NCBI GenBank assembly: GCA_028753945.1
Contig: JAPNXP010000001.1
Span: 7,616,501 to 7,680,500, forward strand
DNA: 64,000 bases
Origin: Hexactinellida sp. DTS-2022
Lineage: Eukaryota; Porifera; Hexactinellida
Direction: 5' to 3'
Shown: piece by piece, positions 33,315-44,660 of the stretch
Layout: the number at the start of each line of letters is the position of its first letter
Numbering within the stretch: position 1 is the first letter of the stretch
Notes under the pieces: model-generated
What the model saw: only the letters and a program-made list of their open reading frames with translations
The model's database searches: none
What the model was told of the DNA's origin: nothing
Position numbers and translations under genes: made by a program

Positions 33315-33440
33315 GGGCGAGAATTATGGGCCATTAAGTGAATTTCATGCTTCTCGAAATGTGAGAATGACGTCATAACTTGTCGAGGTGTGAGAAATTT
33401 TGAGTGGAAACCTCAACTTGTTGGCGGGGGCCCAAATGGG
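33315..33440. repeat. Dispersed repeat shared with 47765-47897
   Basis: About 125 bases with GTCATAACTTGTCGAGGTGT and GAGTGGAAACCTCAACTTGT. 33003-33314 shows nothing recognisable beyond AT-rich DNA. Confidence 0.8.
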
Positions 33441-33627
33441 TACTACATATCAGGGAATGAAAGGTTCACGAACGAACCTATTGAACTTGAACTTTTATGG
33501 CATTTACGCTGAACCAACGCCAACGGCTGCCTGAACGGCAGTTGAACGAACTGAACGACGAACTGAAAGAACTAAACTGAATATCGATAAATTAGAAATA
33601 CTGAATGGGATACAGACAATAAGTGAC

Positions 33628-33720
33628 AGAGAATTCGTGACAGGACAATTCGTGACAGACAATTCGTGATAGGACAATTCGTGACAACCACAATTCGTAA
33701 CAGGACAATTCGTGACAATT
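33628..33720. repeat. Tandem repeat AGGACAATTCGTGAC
   Basis: Six variable copies of 15-17 bases. Immediately upstream (33470-33570) is a looser repeat of GAACGAACTGAACG. Confidence 0.85.
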
Positions 33721-33778
33721 TAATATACATATAACTCACTGTAGACACGGGTCATAATGTATGCTCCCAATTGCAAAT

Positions 33779-34033
33779 ACCGTATTTCTTCGATTAAGCG
33801 CCCGACACTTATTGTTTTCGTGGACCAAATTTATCCTGAATTTTTTTTGAAAAATCCAGAAAATAATATTTTGGTGGGTTCCAATGGTTTTCAGCGACAG
33901 TATACATGCCGTAGTTGCCGAAATCAATGTAATTACTGTCCCGCTATTTATTAATGTGTTATAATTTTACCATACCAATGCCATTTTTATTGACCCGCAC
34001 TTATTCAATCCCCCGGCGCTTATTCGTGCAATA
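33779..34033. mobile_element. Small TIR element, CGTATTTCTTCGATTAAGCG ends
   Basis: Left end CCGTATTTCTTCGATTAAGC and inverted right end GGCGCTTATTCGTGCAATAC. A lone right end of the family lies at 48687-48715. Target duplication not resolved. Confidence 0.65.
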
Positions 34034-34812
34034 CTTAAAAGCACAATTGTTGTGGATGTGTGTATTTGTCCAGAATTAATTGGAAAGACTACGAGTCCCA
34101 GAAAGCTGAAAATTTGTATACAGAGGTGATTATGTACTGCGACAACAATCAATTGGTTTTTGAAGAGAAATATTCACATTTAAAGGTGACAAAGTATGTT
34201 AGCCAATTAAATTCGAGGGTTTGTTAGTATGGATTAGCTAACTTATTCAATTAGTATAAATAGCCTGTTGCACAATAGAAAGATTTTCTGAGGCTACAAT
34301 TTGATTGATTGAAAATAAATTCATCTAACCAATCAATTATTTGTCTATTTTATTGCATGTTTTTCTTTTAGTATTATTTAGATTCGAGCTATCCTTATCG
34401 TGTTCATTATTTTTTCATTTTATTTATATATATTTTTTTAATATTTCTTTTATATATTATATTTTATTTTGTATAGTACATTTTAAAATCCGTCGAAGGA
34501 TTCCTGATCAAGGTGATATCTGTGCATAGGCGGCGGAAGCACTGCGAGCACCTATATTTTCTCAGAAAATTTGGGCCTAATTATTATTAAGGGCATCAAC
34601 TGCATTTATAACATCAGTGATCAGAATATTCAGATATTATATTTGGGTTTAATAGATACAGTAGACTCCGCTTAAGGGGACTTTAATACACCACAGAGAT
34701 GTATAATTCTAAATGTTTAGTTTCAAGGCGTAGTAAGTAAGGCCGCGCAGCGGTCGTCAATTGAGGCGTGAAGCGTCGAACCGTCGCAAAGCGACCGAGA
34801 CCGATGCTCGTA
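34034..34812 (+). mobile_element. Helitron-like repeat h3
   Basis: Head CAATTGTTGTGGATGTGTG then TTTGTCCAGAATTAATTGG. Tail with hairpins GGCCGC-GCA-GCGGTC and GTCGC-AAA-GCGAC, ending GAGACCGATGCTCG. Includes the 10600-type dispersed repeat at 34225-34400. Followed directly by another head, so the copies are in tandem. Confidence 0.65.
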
Positions 34813-35453
34813 TATTAAAAGCGGAATTGTTGTGTGTTTGTCCAGAATTGATTGGATAGACTACGAGTCCCAGAAAGCTGAAAATTTGTATACAGGGGTA
34901 ATTTTGTACTGCGACAACCATCTATTGGTTTTTGAAACAAAATAACGGGATTTTGACGTTTGATAACTAACTCGGAATAACTCTTTCAGTTCTTATCCGA
35001 TCCACCCACAATTTTAGATGGCAAGACAACATGAGATGAGACACACATATACCGATTTATGGGTTTATGACGTCACGTGGGAATTATTAATAATAATTAT
35101 TATTATTACGTATTGCTTTAAATTCACTGCACATATTCACATATTAAATTCACTGCACATATTGAGGTTTGGTGATTACCTGCTGTCTCCACCTGCATGA
35201 TCTCAGTTTAGTTAGTTATATTAGTGATTTATAAATAGCATACAGAAATGCATAAGTTTAGATATTTAGATATGAATGTGTTCATATAAATTCCTATTTT
35301 TTCTCTATTCTGTTTTCTACCCCACGGTGGGTAAGGCCGCGAAGCGGCCGTTATTTATATTACGTAGTGTCTATCACGAACGAACAAAGGTCGCGAAGCG
35401 GCCTTTGTGAGAGAGTGATCCGTCGCGAAGCGACCGAGACCGAAGGGCTCGTA
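34813..35453 (+). mobile_element. Helitron-like repeat h4 (empty site for the 10.8 kb nest)
   Basis: Head GGAATTGTTGTGTGTTTGTC. Tail with GGCCGC-GAA-GCGGCC, GGTCGC-GAA-GCGGCC and GTCGC-GAA-GCGAC, ending CCGAAGGGCTCG. Its 35190-35453 part matches the two flanks of the nested block at 48114-58897 as one continuous sequence (GTAGTGTCTATCACG). Confidence 0.7.
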
Positions 35454-35590
35454 TTATTAAAACTCGATTGTTGTGTGTTTGTGTGTTTGTCCGGATTGTA
35501 TTAAAGTGATGGGTAATACAATCGGCATAAATAATTGAGATTGAGATAGAGACTAAGTTCCAAATGTTATAAAAGTAAACAAGTAAGGTC
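35454..35590 (+). mobile_element. Helitron-like repeat h5, truncated head
   Basis: Head ACTCGATTGTTGTGTGTTTG and GTCCGGATTGTATTAAAGTG, as in h2 and h10 (reverse), then unrelated DNA. 35591-35925 shows nothing recognisable. Confidence 0.65.
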
Positions 35591-35928
35591 TCGGTAATTT
35601 AATAACCTAAACGTACTACTAATAAGTTTCACCTAATTAAAACTCGTGAGTTGTCTAATTGTACATATATGGGCACAATCAGACCATATGATATATCACA
35701 GGGAGGAGCATAATTTATCATTAATTAAATGCTTATTTACAATTCAAATACGTACGTACTTTAATAGAGAGTCCTGAGTTCTATCGCGTGGTAATGTCCA
35801 TTAACATTTAATTAATTATGAATATATTTATTGTATTTTAATCACGCGATTATTTTAATAAGAAACACAAGATGATTCCTAAAAAAACAATCAATTGATC
35901 ACTTCCAAATATGGATGATACGAGGTAC

Positions 35929-36064
35929 CAGTGGCGGTCCTAGGGTGGTATCCGGGGCAAAAGCCCCGGATTAAGAAGCATTGCCCCGACTTCAACCCGG
36001 ATTGCTAGTATAGTTGTACGGGGCATGCCCCGGATGTATACTAAAAGCCCCTCCCCTGCCCCTG
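35929..36064. mobile_element. Probable hAT MITE remnant
   Basis: CAGTGGCGGTCCTAGG at the left and CCCCTGCCCCTGG at the right; interior GGGGCATGCCCC. Imperfect ends, no target duplication. 36065-36279 plain. Confidence 0.4.
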
Positions 36065-36279
36065 GCTGGAAGAGAAAACTGAACTTAATTAAAGTCTTAT
36101 TTTGGTTAATACATGTGTCCAGTGTCCTCCATCAGTTTTGGACTCAAAGTATTAACTTTTAAGTTTCAGACTAGCTTAGTATGAATAATTTCTAAATGCA
36201 ATCCAGTTTCTTTCGTAAGAACAAGTGTTTGCAAGCGCTGGTTATTAAGACGCTGCGTTGAGCTATGCTAAATGTAATA

Positions 36280-36614
36280 CAGTACGCCCTCGCTAATCCG
36301 AACCCTCGCTAGCCACAACAGGAGATCCCAAAATATTTTTCGTATAAAAGTGAGAATAAATATTGCATATTACATTGGAATTATCAAAATTTTAAGTCTC
36401 GGACAAGTATTTTAGGTAGTATACAATATGTTTTGTTTGGACAAAAAATATTTGGTCAAGTTTGGTTCGGATTATCGCCAAAAATTTATCGGGGTCTCAT
36501 TTATAGATGCCTATAGAAAATATATTACTTCACTATAAATCCGAACGAATTCACTAATCGGAACAGATTTTTTTGAATTGGAACACCTCTGTTCGGATTA
36601 GCGAGGGTGTACTG
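36280..36614. mobile_element. 335 bp TA-flanked Tigger/pogo-type MITE
   Basis: Ends CAGTACGCCCTCGCTAATCC and GGATTAGCGAGGGTGTACTG with TA flanks. Confidence 0.88.
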
Positions 36615-36652
36615 TAACTGTAAGCTGAAATATGTTAAGTTGTATCGTGATT

Positions 36653-36694
36653 CGTGACCTTCGATATATATACGTATATATATCGAAGGTCACG
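36653..36694. repeat. 42 bp perfect palindrome
   Basis: CGTGACCTTCGATATATATAC followed directly by its exact complement, no spacer. A fragment (CGAAGGTCACGG) recurs at 44154. 36700-37070 holds TGGTCCGGCC motifs only. Confidence 0.92.
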
Positions 36695-37079
36695 GTTGTA
36701 TATATTTAATTGCCATTTTATTATAAATCTATAATTAGATAATTAATGAATATAATAGAACAAAGTGTATCAGGGGAGTAGCACGACCCTGGAATGTTGA
36801 AAGTGGTAACAAAACAACAAAACAGTTGAAAGTGGTCCGGCCAAAACTTGACCCTCTTATATAATATATTAGTTACAGCAAATGAAAACTGGTCCGGCCT
36901 TGGCTGGATCAGCCGGCCTGCGTGCTGCACGCTACGCCTAAGTGCATGAAATATTTATTGAAATGCGCTGTGCTTGTAACAGAACTTGCCAAAAAGGTAA
37001 CTTACAATGCATGTCTTTATAATGACAATTAAATGTTTTGTGCTACACGAATTTATTCCATTACTGTATTGGAATTATA

Positions 37080-37345
37080 TAGTGATGCCTTGGCAGGAGT
37101 ATCCAGGCGGGAAACTTGGATAGCGGCAGTACGGGGAGAGCGGTATAAGAGGCTGCTTCCGGCAGTACGGTGGTAACTAGGGAGGGACGGGCTTGTTCCT
37201 AGGTGCTCGTGGGTTACCCTCCTGATGAGTTCCTAGAATGGGACAAAACCCCCTCCAGTACAAGTTGCTCCCTGAGCATGAGATGTCGGTTACATCCCGA
37301 GTCTCATGACTCAGTACATAACATCGTGAATCTAGGAGCGGAAAT
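37080..37345 (+). mobile_element. Decayed retrozyme-like copy
   Basis: Shares CGGCAGTACG, GGTTACCCTCCTGATGAG and ATAACAT with the 11224 monomers in the same order but is otherwise diverged. A GC-rich island in AT-rich DNA, 117 bases downstream of the THUMPD3-like stop. Confidence 0.65.
37203..37252 (+). ncRNA. Degenerate hammerhead ribozyme remnant
   Basis: CTGATGA core and stem II (TTCC...GGGA) are recognisable, but GAAA has become AAAA, stem I has a T-T mismatch, and stem III no longer pairs. Predicted inactive. Confidence 0.65.
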
Positions 37346-37461
37346 AGACATTGTCCCAAGTTCCTCCTTGCGTTCATTATTATTCATAAGACGGATAATA
37401 GACTATTCAATGTTAATAAAGGAAATTATTAACTAAATTTCTAATTCATAGTATATAGAAT

Positions 37462-38688
37462 TCATATCTTGAATGCTGTCCTTATCAGCACATAAATCGC
37501 TGATCTGAGTCCTCCGTGATTTATCCAGAATACGTGAGACTTTTTCCATAATCGGTTGTCTCTGAGTACACTGGCGATGCACTTAGAATCCTGTGTGAGC
37601 AAGGCAGCTCTGCTAGAGCTAGGCCTGCACACCCTGCCGAATTCGGACAGGAGAGCAGGATACAGCTTCCAGTTCTCGTGCTTGCTTCCCAATCGTTTTC
37701 CGTACGGTAGGTCTGTGAGGATTACATCAACAGAACTCGTCAATAACGGTAGACAAGTTGCGTCCCAAATGAGAGCATCCAATGGAAGCGCGCCGGCAGT
37801 AGACTGAGCTCGGATACCGTTAACATGCTGTACATTCTCAGCTGTGTTGTAAGGGGCCTGTTTGAATGAATCTGCTCCGAGGTAGAACGCGTAGGGCCAG
37901 GCGGAAGCTGCTTCTATAGGTATTGAACCAGAGCCACACATTGGATCTATGACTATCTCTCCAGGCATTATAGAAATGGTTCTGGCCAAACAATAGCAGA
38001 TATTGGGCCGCAGAGTTGTAACGCCAAACTTAACGATATTCCTCTTAGCCAGACTCTCCTTCGTCAAGCTTATGCCCACCGTTACACTTTGGTTCTCAGA
38101 GATCCATACGAATATTTCAAGATCGAACTCTTTCAGACTCACAGTCCAGCCAAAGTGGTCCTGACAAGCACCTCCGAATAACCGCTCAATGTCAGGCGAG
38201 CCGAATGGGTGTCGGGCTTTAGCGCCAGCTCTATGACATGTCAAGCGAAACTTCAATACATTTGATTCGTATTTTTCTAAGTTATCTCTAATTTCATCGG
38301 ACAGAGGTGTGGTTATTTTGTTTTGATTCTGGGAAATAACTTTCCAACTCTCCAGAGAAGCAGACCAGTTAAGCTCAGAAGGAAGCGTTAGGAACTTAGA
38401 AAAGGTTTCTTCCTTGGTGGAACAGTACGCGGGGAGCTGCGCTACTATTGCGTATACATTCTCCACAGATCTGATATTCTTTAATTTCAATATATCGGAT
38501 AATGGCAATTTAAAGAAAACCTTACCTTGTTGAGTAGTGAAACATTTCGTGGACAAGTGTGTCTGAAAAAATATCTGTCTAATTTCTTCACAAGCTAACG
38601 TCTCCAAACCAGTAGGAATAGTCACGCATATCTCAACATTAGGTTCTTGCAAACTATCCCCAGAAACTGGTGGTAACGCTTCAGCCAT
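37462..38688 (-). CDS. THUMPD3-like tRNA guanosine N2-methyltransferase
   Basis: 408 residues, single exon, ATG in MAEALPPVSG. The N-terminal half contains a THUMP-type RNA-binding region (about 60-205). The C-terminal half is a Rossmann methyltransferase: residues 247-254 IDPMCGSG (SAM-binding loop), acidic residue in GAD at 271-273, and 325-332 TDLPYGKR, the D-P-P-Y-type catalytic loop of base amino methylases. Human THUMPD3 modifies guanosine at tRNA position 6 (and 7) with TRMT112; the same role is inferred. Somewhat shorter than the ~500 residue vertebrate protein, but all core motifs are present. THUMPD2 is the alternative relative. No neighbour suggests linkage. Confidence 0.85.
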   Translation of the reverse strand: MAEALPPVSGDSLQEPNVEICVTIPTGLETLACEEIRQIFFQTHLSTKCFTTQQGKVFFKLPLSDILKLKNIRSVENVYAIVAQLPAYCSTKEETFSKFLTLPSELNWSASLESWKVISQNQNKITTPLSDEIRDNLEKYESNVLKFRLTCHRAGAKARHPFGSPDIERLFGGACQDHFGWTVSLKEFDLEIFVWISENQSVTVGISLTKESLAKRNIVKFGVTTLRPNICYCLARTISIMPGEIVIDPMCGSGSIPIEAASAWPYAFYLGADSFKQAPYNTAENVQHVNGIRAQSTAGALPLDALIWDATCLPLLTSSVDVILTDLPYGKRLGSKHENWKLYPALLSEFGRVCRPSSSRAALLTQDSKCIASVLRDNRLWKKSHVFWINHGGLRSAIYVLIRTAFKI

Positions 38689-38887
38689 ATTTACTGTATT
38701 TTAAAATAAACTACAATTGAAAATACAAATATGAATTGATCGGATTAAACATGGGATTGACTGATTAACTGATTACTCTTATGGGTGAGTGGATCGATAG
38801 ACAATATTTTATAAAAATATAAGTTGTCAAATATACATTAAGTGTGGTGTTGACAAAGTTAGTCTAGGTTTCCCAAGAGATATATAT

Positions 38888-39523
38888 GAGCCCTTCGGTC
38901 TCGGTCGCTTTGCGACGGATCGATGCTATGTACATCAAGTTAACGGCCGCTATGCGGCCTACTACTACCCTTTCTGTCATGGAAAATGGTAGGAAATGGA
39001 CGTTGTATACATCGCTTTATAAGATTTCCATAGTTGTAAACTTATTTTTCATATTCTAAATTTATAAATGCGAAATTCGTGTTCATTATACTTGTTTACC
39101 TTTAATACCCGTTGAAAGCAAACTTCTAGGTTGATTTTGAATTTCATTAATTGTTGACTTATTTTTGTAACAAACAACAATTATTATTCATATTAGAAAT
39201 TTGTAAATGCGAAATTCGAAATCAGTACCTATACTTGTTTACCTATTATAATTATCACTTGAAAGTTAGTTTATATTCCAATATTAATTGCAGTTTCTAT
39301 TCCCTCATCACTAAATACAATCCGGACAAACACACAGTGTTTTTTTTAAGGCAAATTAGAGCCCCAAAATGGACCTCTAATTTTTCTCAATGGGCCTCTA
39401 ATTTTAAACGTGCTAAGTACTCAATATCATGAAATGTAGAGTGTGGGCCTCTAATTGTTGGCAGGGCCCTCTAAGCAAATCCTTAAAAAAAACACTGAAC
39501 ACACACACAAACAACAATCGAGT
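38888..39523 (-). mobile_element. Helitron-like repeat h6
   Basis: Tail GAGCCCTTCGGTCTCGGTCG with 3-base-loop hairpins, two to three minisatellite units (GTTGAAAGCAAACTTCTAGG), and head AATACAATCCGGACAAACAC to CAACAATCGAG. Hosts the hAT MITE at 39335. Confidence 0.7.
39335..39497. mobile_element. hAT MITE, inverted relative of 2194-2378
   Basis: Same ends and interior (TCAATATCATGAAATGTAGA) as the first copy. The flanks are CA-repeat sequence, so the 8 bp duplication is obscured. Confidence 0.85.
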
Positions 39524-39699
39524 TTTAATAATATAAATATATACACTAACAGTATTTAGTGGGTAAAAAATATGCTGATTATGAATTATGCATTGTCAAT
39601 ACGAGAATATGTTGCTGGTGTTAAGTGCAATTAACTTTAACTAAGTGAGAAAAAGATATAATATACTATGTCAATAAATCAATCAATACAGCTCATGGT

Positions 39700-39745
39700 T
39701 GAGTGATCCATCGCGAGGAGCGAAACCGAAGGGCTCGTTAATAGT
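39700..39745 (+). repeat. Helitron-like tail fragment h7
   Basis: GATCCATCGCGAGGAGCGAA then ACCGAAGGGCTCGTTAATA; tail only. At 39783 a lone hAT-type end, CAGGGGCGTATCTAGGATTT, follows; otherwise 39746-40270 is plain. Confidence 0.55.
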
Positions 39746-40274
39746 ATTATATTTCAAGATTATTAATTAACTTTACTTTGCAGGGGCGTATCTAGGATTT
39801 GGTTGAGGGGGTGTTCAGAGCAATCGAGAATGGAAGTAATAACAAACTATCCTCTAAATTATATACTATCTCGATCCAGATCCTTTACTACCGGGGGCTA
39901 AGATTCCGAATGCTTTTCTTGCCCCTATTCGCCCTTGTAAATACTGACCCGAGATACCGTCCAATCACATAATCAATAAGCGAATGTATGAGCTGAAAGG
40001 GAGATAATTTAATTAAGAACAATTAAATCCTTTTTTAATTAAGTACATAATTTCGAACAGAACAACCAAAGCTGCATATCTTTTAAAACAAAGTTTGACT
40101 CTCTAGCTCAATATACAAGTTACAAACAACCAAATATGTGAATCCGGAACTAAAAACCTCACATCATTATTAAAAACAACTCATCACGTGTTGAAAGATA
40201 CAACTCAAAAGTAAAAATACAACAATAGGTTTATGAATACAGGGTCAAGTATGACAGTTACTCTACAAATTTAG

Positions 40275-40284
40275 TATATAAAAG
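40275..40284 (+). promoter_or_regulatory. TATA box of the carbonic anhydrase gene
   Basis: TATATAAAAG. A start site 25-30 bases on (about 40303) would fall after the ATG at 40296, which favours the ATG at 40362. Confidence 0.6.
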
Positions 40285-40361
40285 GCTCTCAGAGAATGAA
40301 ATATAAAATAACAACCTATATGCTAAATCAAACTGCTATCAGGAATCACCACAAGGACATA

Positions 40362-41750
40362 ATGGCACTAATACTCCGACTATTTGGACTACTGGCTTTC
40401 TTTCAGATAGGGATATTAACAGCAGTGGAATTCGGATACGTGCCCCCTATCGGCCCTAATAACTGGTCCACACTAAACCCTGCTTGGGCAATATGTGGAA
40501 ACGGAGCGAGACAATCGCCCATCAATATTATCACTTCAGAGGCTGTCCTCTGGCCGTATTTGAACCTTACCATCCTCAATGGAGGAATGCAACTAAACGG
40601 AACATTGAGTAACAACGCGCACGGAATTAAATACACAATTGATTCTAATGAAACTAACAGTCCATTGTTTTTTGCTAAGTATCAGAGACCAAACAACTTT
40701 ATTGACGGTTCCTACATACTCCAGCAATTTCATTTCCACTGGGGCTCTAAGGAAGGTCAGGGATCCGAGAATAAATTCGATGGAGTGTCCTCACCTGCTG
40801 AAATTCACCTAGTGGCTCGCAATTCAAACTTCTCCAATGCAGAAGCTGGTAACCACGTTAATGGGTTCCTTGTGTTAGAATTTCTATTAAGGATTTGTGC
40901 TTGGAGTAATTTCGACACCGTGTTTGGGGTGAACAACGAATATCTCGGCCGAATAAGAACCTATCCGGATAAAGTAAGTCTCATTAGTATCAGACTAGAT
41001 GATATTTATAGCTGTAACGGAGAGTGTACAAGCACCAACTCGTACTACTCTTTTCAAGGCTCCTTCACCACGCCCCCCTGCACTGAGGCTGTAACCTGGT
41101 GGGTAGCTAAGCAAACGTTATGCATTACTCAGGCACAGATCGATATTTTTAGGGCACAAAATGTCAGTTCAACTGGTCCCGTGCTGGTTGATAACTTCCG
41201 TCCTATCCAGGGACTCAACCAGCGAACAATACTCACAAACGCGAGCATGGTGAGTTTACTTAATTGATACTTACTACATTAATTGTTGAAGTACTGTATC
41301 AATATAGTGTGTAGCTGTTACTAACATACGACAACAAATGTATAACTATAGTGGATACCGGTCACATATATCCTAACAAATTAAGTTAAATTATAACTTA
41401 ACCTGAAAGATAACTTGTATACAGTGGAGTCTCCGAATAACGTACACATTGGAGGCATGGATTTTGTCCGTTGTAGAGAGATGTCCGCTTCTCGGAGTCT
41501 GATCCTTAACTATTACATGTATAGAAAATTCATTCCGTTCCACGAGGTTTGTCCGTTGTAGAGGGGTTGTCCGCTTCTCGGATTGTCCGTTTTGGGAGGC
41601 TCTACTGTATTGCAAAAACTTTGAAATGAATAGTTACATGGTAGTTTTTAACAACAGCAACCTACTCTAAAATGTCATTCTTCCCTCTAGGCTACTACAA
41701 TGAATACTTGTCTTATTATCCTGCTTCTTGCGCTACTGCTACTTGCATGA
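40362..41750 (+). CDS. Alpha-carbonic anhydrase, secreted and probably GPI-anchored (two exons)
   Basis: Exons 40362-41249 and 41691-41750 (donor ATG|GTGAGT, acceptor TTCCCTCTAG). About 315 residues. The ATG at 40362 is chosen because a hydrophobic signal peptide (MALILRLFGLLAFF) follows at once; an in-frame ATG at 40296 would bury it. Zinc ligands are H124 and H126 (QFHFHWG) and H149 (AEIHLV). The proton-shuttle histidine is kept (NNAHG, H87), as is the gate Thr in SFTTPPC. C45 and C240 match the disulfide of extracellular isoforms. Catalyses reversible CO2 hydration at the cell surface. Exon 2 encodes only a hydrophobic tail (TCLIILLLALLLLA) ending at the stop, as for GPI attachment. The intron contains a MITE. 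N-glycosylation sites are several. Confidence 0.88.
41422..41607. mobile_element. TA-flanked MITE in the carbonic anhydrase intron
   Basis: Ends CAGTGGAGTCTCCGAATAAC and GGGAGGCTCTACTG with TA flanks. Relative at 61848-62032. Confidence 0.8.
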
Positions 41751-44660
41751 CGAACTAACTAGTAAAGACGTAATTAGAAATTAGTTTATTTATTCGTGTA
41801 CTAACTAACATTATTTAACAAATAGGCTCTTTTATATAGTAAATTAATTTGTATTTGTTTTATTCTTATTAATTCTATATAGTATTCTATATTAAAAACT
41901 TTTTATTCTCTATTGGAATTTGAGTCTTAATATAAACTTGCATTTATACTAATGAATATAGTAGAACCTGTCTATAACCGCCACGTGAAGTCCCTACATG
42001 AAGTTTTATGTTATAATCACCTGTATACGTATATTAAAAAATCTTCTACAGAAAGTTTTGAGCAAAATACTTAAGTATATAGAGTAAAGTCCATGTACTG
42101 TGGTTACATTATATAAGAATAACATTGTGTATCCACTGTACCGAACTGTCTTTGTACCGAATTGTTCATGACCGCGACCGAGATGTCCATATCCCCTTCA
42201 AAATGGATATTGACATAAAATGATTAAGTTAAGTACTATAATAAAATGGCAAAATATTTAAATTTAAATTTTATGGAGTTGTTAAACTTATTAACCTTCG
42301 TGGCACACGGGGTAAAAGGTATATATAGAAAAATCCCATTTTCACTTTCAGTTTCAATTTCATTTACCTAGTCGTCGAAGGAGATCTATATATATATATA
42401 TATCATATTCATATATCATACGTATATATAGTAGCTATGTATAGAACATATTACTTAAGTTAATTAAAAAGGGATAAATATTGCAGATAGAATATAAATT
42501 ATAGTGAAAGACGTTCAAAACAGGTAATCAAGTCAGAAATTGTTATATACCAGCGTCTCAAAACAATATATAATAGCACATCTATGTCTCTATGGTTTAT
42601 CTATACTATCGTCTCAAAATCGTAAGAATCTTAAATTCATAATAAAAAGTGATATTAATTAAGTAGAAAATTACTTTTATAGTAATGTCTCAAAATATCA
42701 CTGTATAATTTCTAATAGCACACCCATGGTTTGCTAATAGTAGAGTCTCAAAATATCATGCAACAGACTAACAAAACTACTACAAAGTGGTACTATTGTA
42801 ATACAGGGGCGGCACAAGTCAGGCTATTGACTGACCACTATTGAACTCACTAAGCTGCCCCTATATTACTAACAAGACTAGCTAGCACGAAGTGGTACTA
42901 TTATAGGAATTTTCAGGGGGGTTGTTCCCAGTAAATCCGAGCTAAGTGAAGTTTTATATTCAATATTAATAAGGGAACCATCCACGGCTGCCATGGATGG
43001 CTGCCATGGCCACCTATAGCGTGATAATCCACCAGCATACTTTGTATTTATAATTTACTTCATTCCTTTAATTCTCTACAGTGCATAGAAATGAACATTT
43101 GCAAGAAGTTGATGTGGAGTCTACGATTAACGATTCCGCAAGTAGAAAAGTACCCAAAGTAGCTTTATAATGTACAAAAATTTGTTAGTTATTGAATAAA
43201 TATATAATCTGTTTGTTGTGTATGAATTGTCAAATAGGTAGGCCCATAAAATTATTCAGCTCCAAGCCTACTAGGCCCTCAATCCGGCCCTGGTCACTGG
43301 TTTAAATTATTTATTATAAATGTTTATTTGGCTCAACGAGTTAACCTTATGATGCGCTAAAGCCTAAAAGCTACCTTAATGAATTTATTGAATTATTAAC
43401 TAATTAATTTAGGAGAATTTGAATCAACAATAACAAATTGAAGTAAGAATTTGAATAATTTGTAAAGCATAATTTCTGAAACAAATTATGTTGCGTTACA
43501 TTCACAACCCAGAATGAATTAGAAAATATCGGTAAATTGAGGAAGCAAGGTCACAAAAGGCCTATAACTTGAGGTGCGAGGAACATATATTGATTTTATG
43601 AGATAATTAACTCGTATTCCGTATATGGTATGAGCTCATAAACTAAAAAAATACTAAAGTTAGGCATATAAAATGTACTATCTATGAATAGGAAGTCACC
43701 TATAGCGGACAGATTAGCACTAGTCTAGTTTACATAACATTTATAGTTTTGGAGTTATGGCTCATTTTATGAAATATACATTTGCCTCACAACCGAGGAA
43801 TGTGTCAACATTCCATTTATGATTTCGATATATTTTATTTAACTAGATCTGGGTATCACTATGTACCAATGTTGAACATTTATAAAGCGTTTAACTGTGT
43901 TAAAAGCAGGCTTTAAAAACATGATAATTCGCGCGAAAATTGACGATTACGCCATCAGATGATGACATATTACAATTTTGAATGGTGCTATGTATACCTT
44001 GATATCATGTTCGGATGTTCCCATAAAGTTACAAGTTAAATTTCAGGTCTACCATTACTAATAATCGAGATAAAAAAGTACCCTCTATTTTACAATGGAC
44101 TTCGAACTCATCCATTGCCGAATTTTTTAAAGTCGTGAATTGGCCTTATATAACGAAGGTCACGGCCGATTATAAATATAAGCATAATAAAAGCTATTTT
44201 ATTGACTTAGGTATTAATTCTAAATCTATTTTATAATAAATCCGGACCAACAAACCCCAATTTCGAGTATTATGATATAGGCAAGTATTGTAAACAATTT
44301 GAATATCTTAGTTCTGTCAAATTGGTTTTAAATTACTTTTAATACATTACCAAGAATTCTGCCCAATTTACCATGGATACCTCACGATACTCGAAATTAT
44401 TTGATACATGACACAGAATTTAATATTTACTATTCAAATGAGAAAGGGATTTGGGTTTAGTTTCAATATATTTATGTTGACTTAAATGAAAAAATAACTT
44501 CATATTATTAATAAAACTGTGAAATAACTGTATACAATTCATGAAGTACAAACTGAGTATTTAAATGTTCCAAAACCATACGTGAGTTGAGAAATGAAAT
44601 AAGTCAGACAGATAAGAATGAAATAATACATACGTGTCCCTTAGAGTAGTTGTAAGAGAA
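41751..44660. other. Intergenic, no gene seen
   Basis: AT-rich. A loosely repeated block with GTCTCAAAATATCACTGTAT and TAGCACA lies at 42540-42760 and has echoes near 33210-33310. A small inverted pair GGGGCGGC/GCTGCCCC sits at 42818-42862. A lone hAT end (CAATCCGGCCCTGG) lies near 43281. No splice-consistent coding stretch was found. Confidence 0.5.

Noticed and set aside
37203-37252. Active sixth hammerhead
   Set aside because: GAAA is mutated and stems I and III do not pair.
40296-40361. Upstream in-frame ATG as start of the carbonic anhydrase
   Set aside because: It would put 22 polar residues before the signal peptide and lies upstream of the start site expected from the TATA box.
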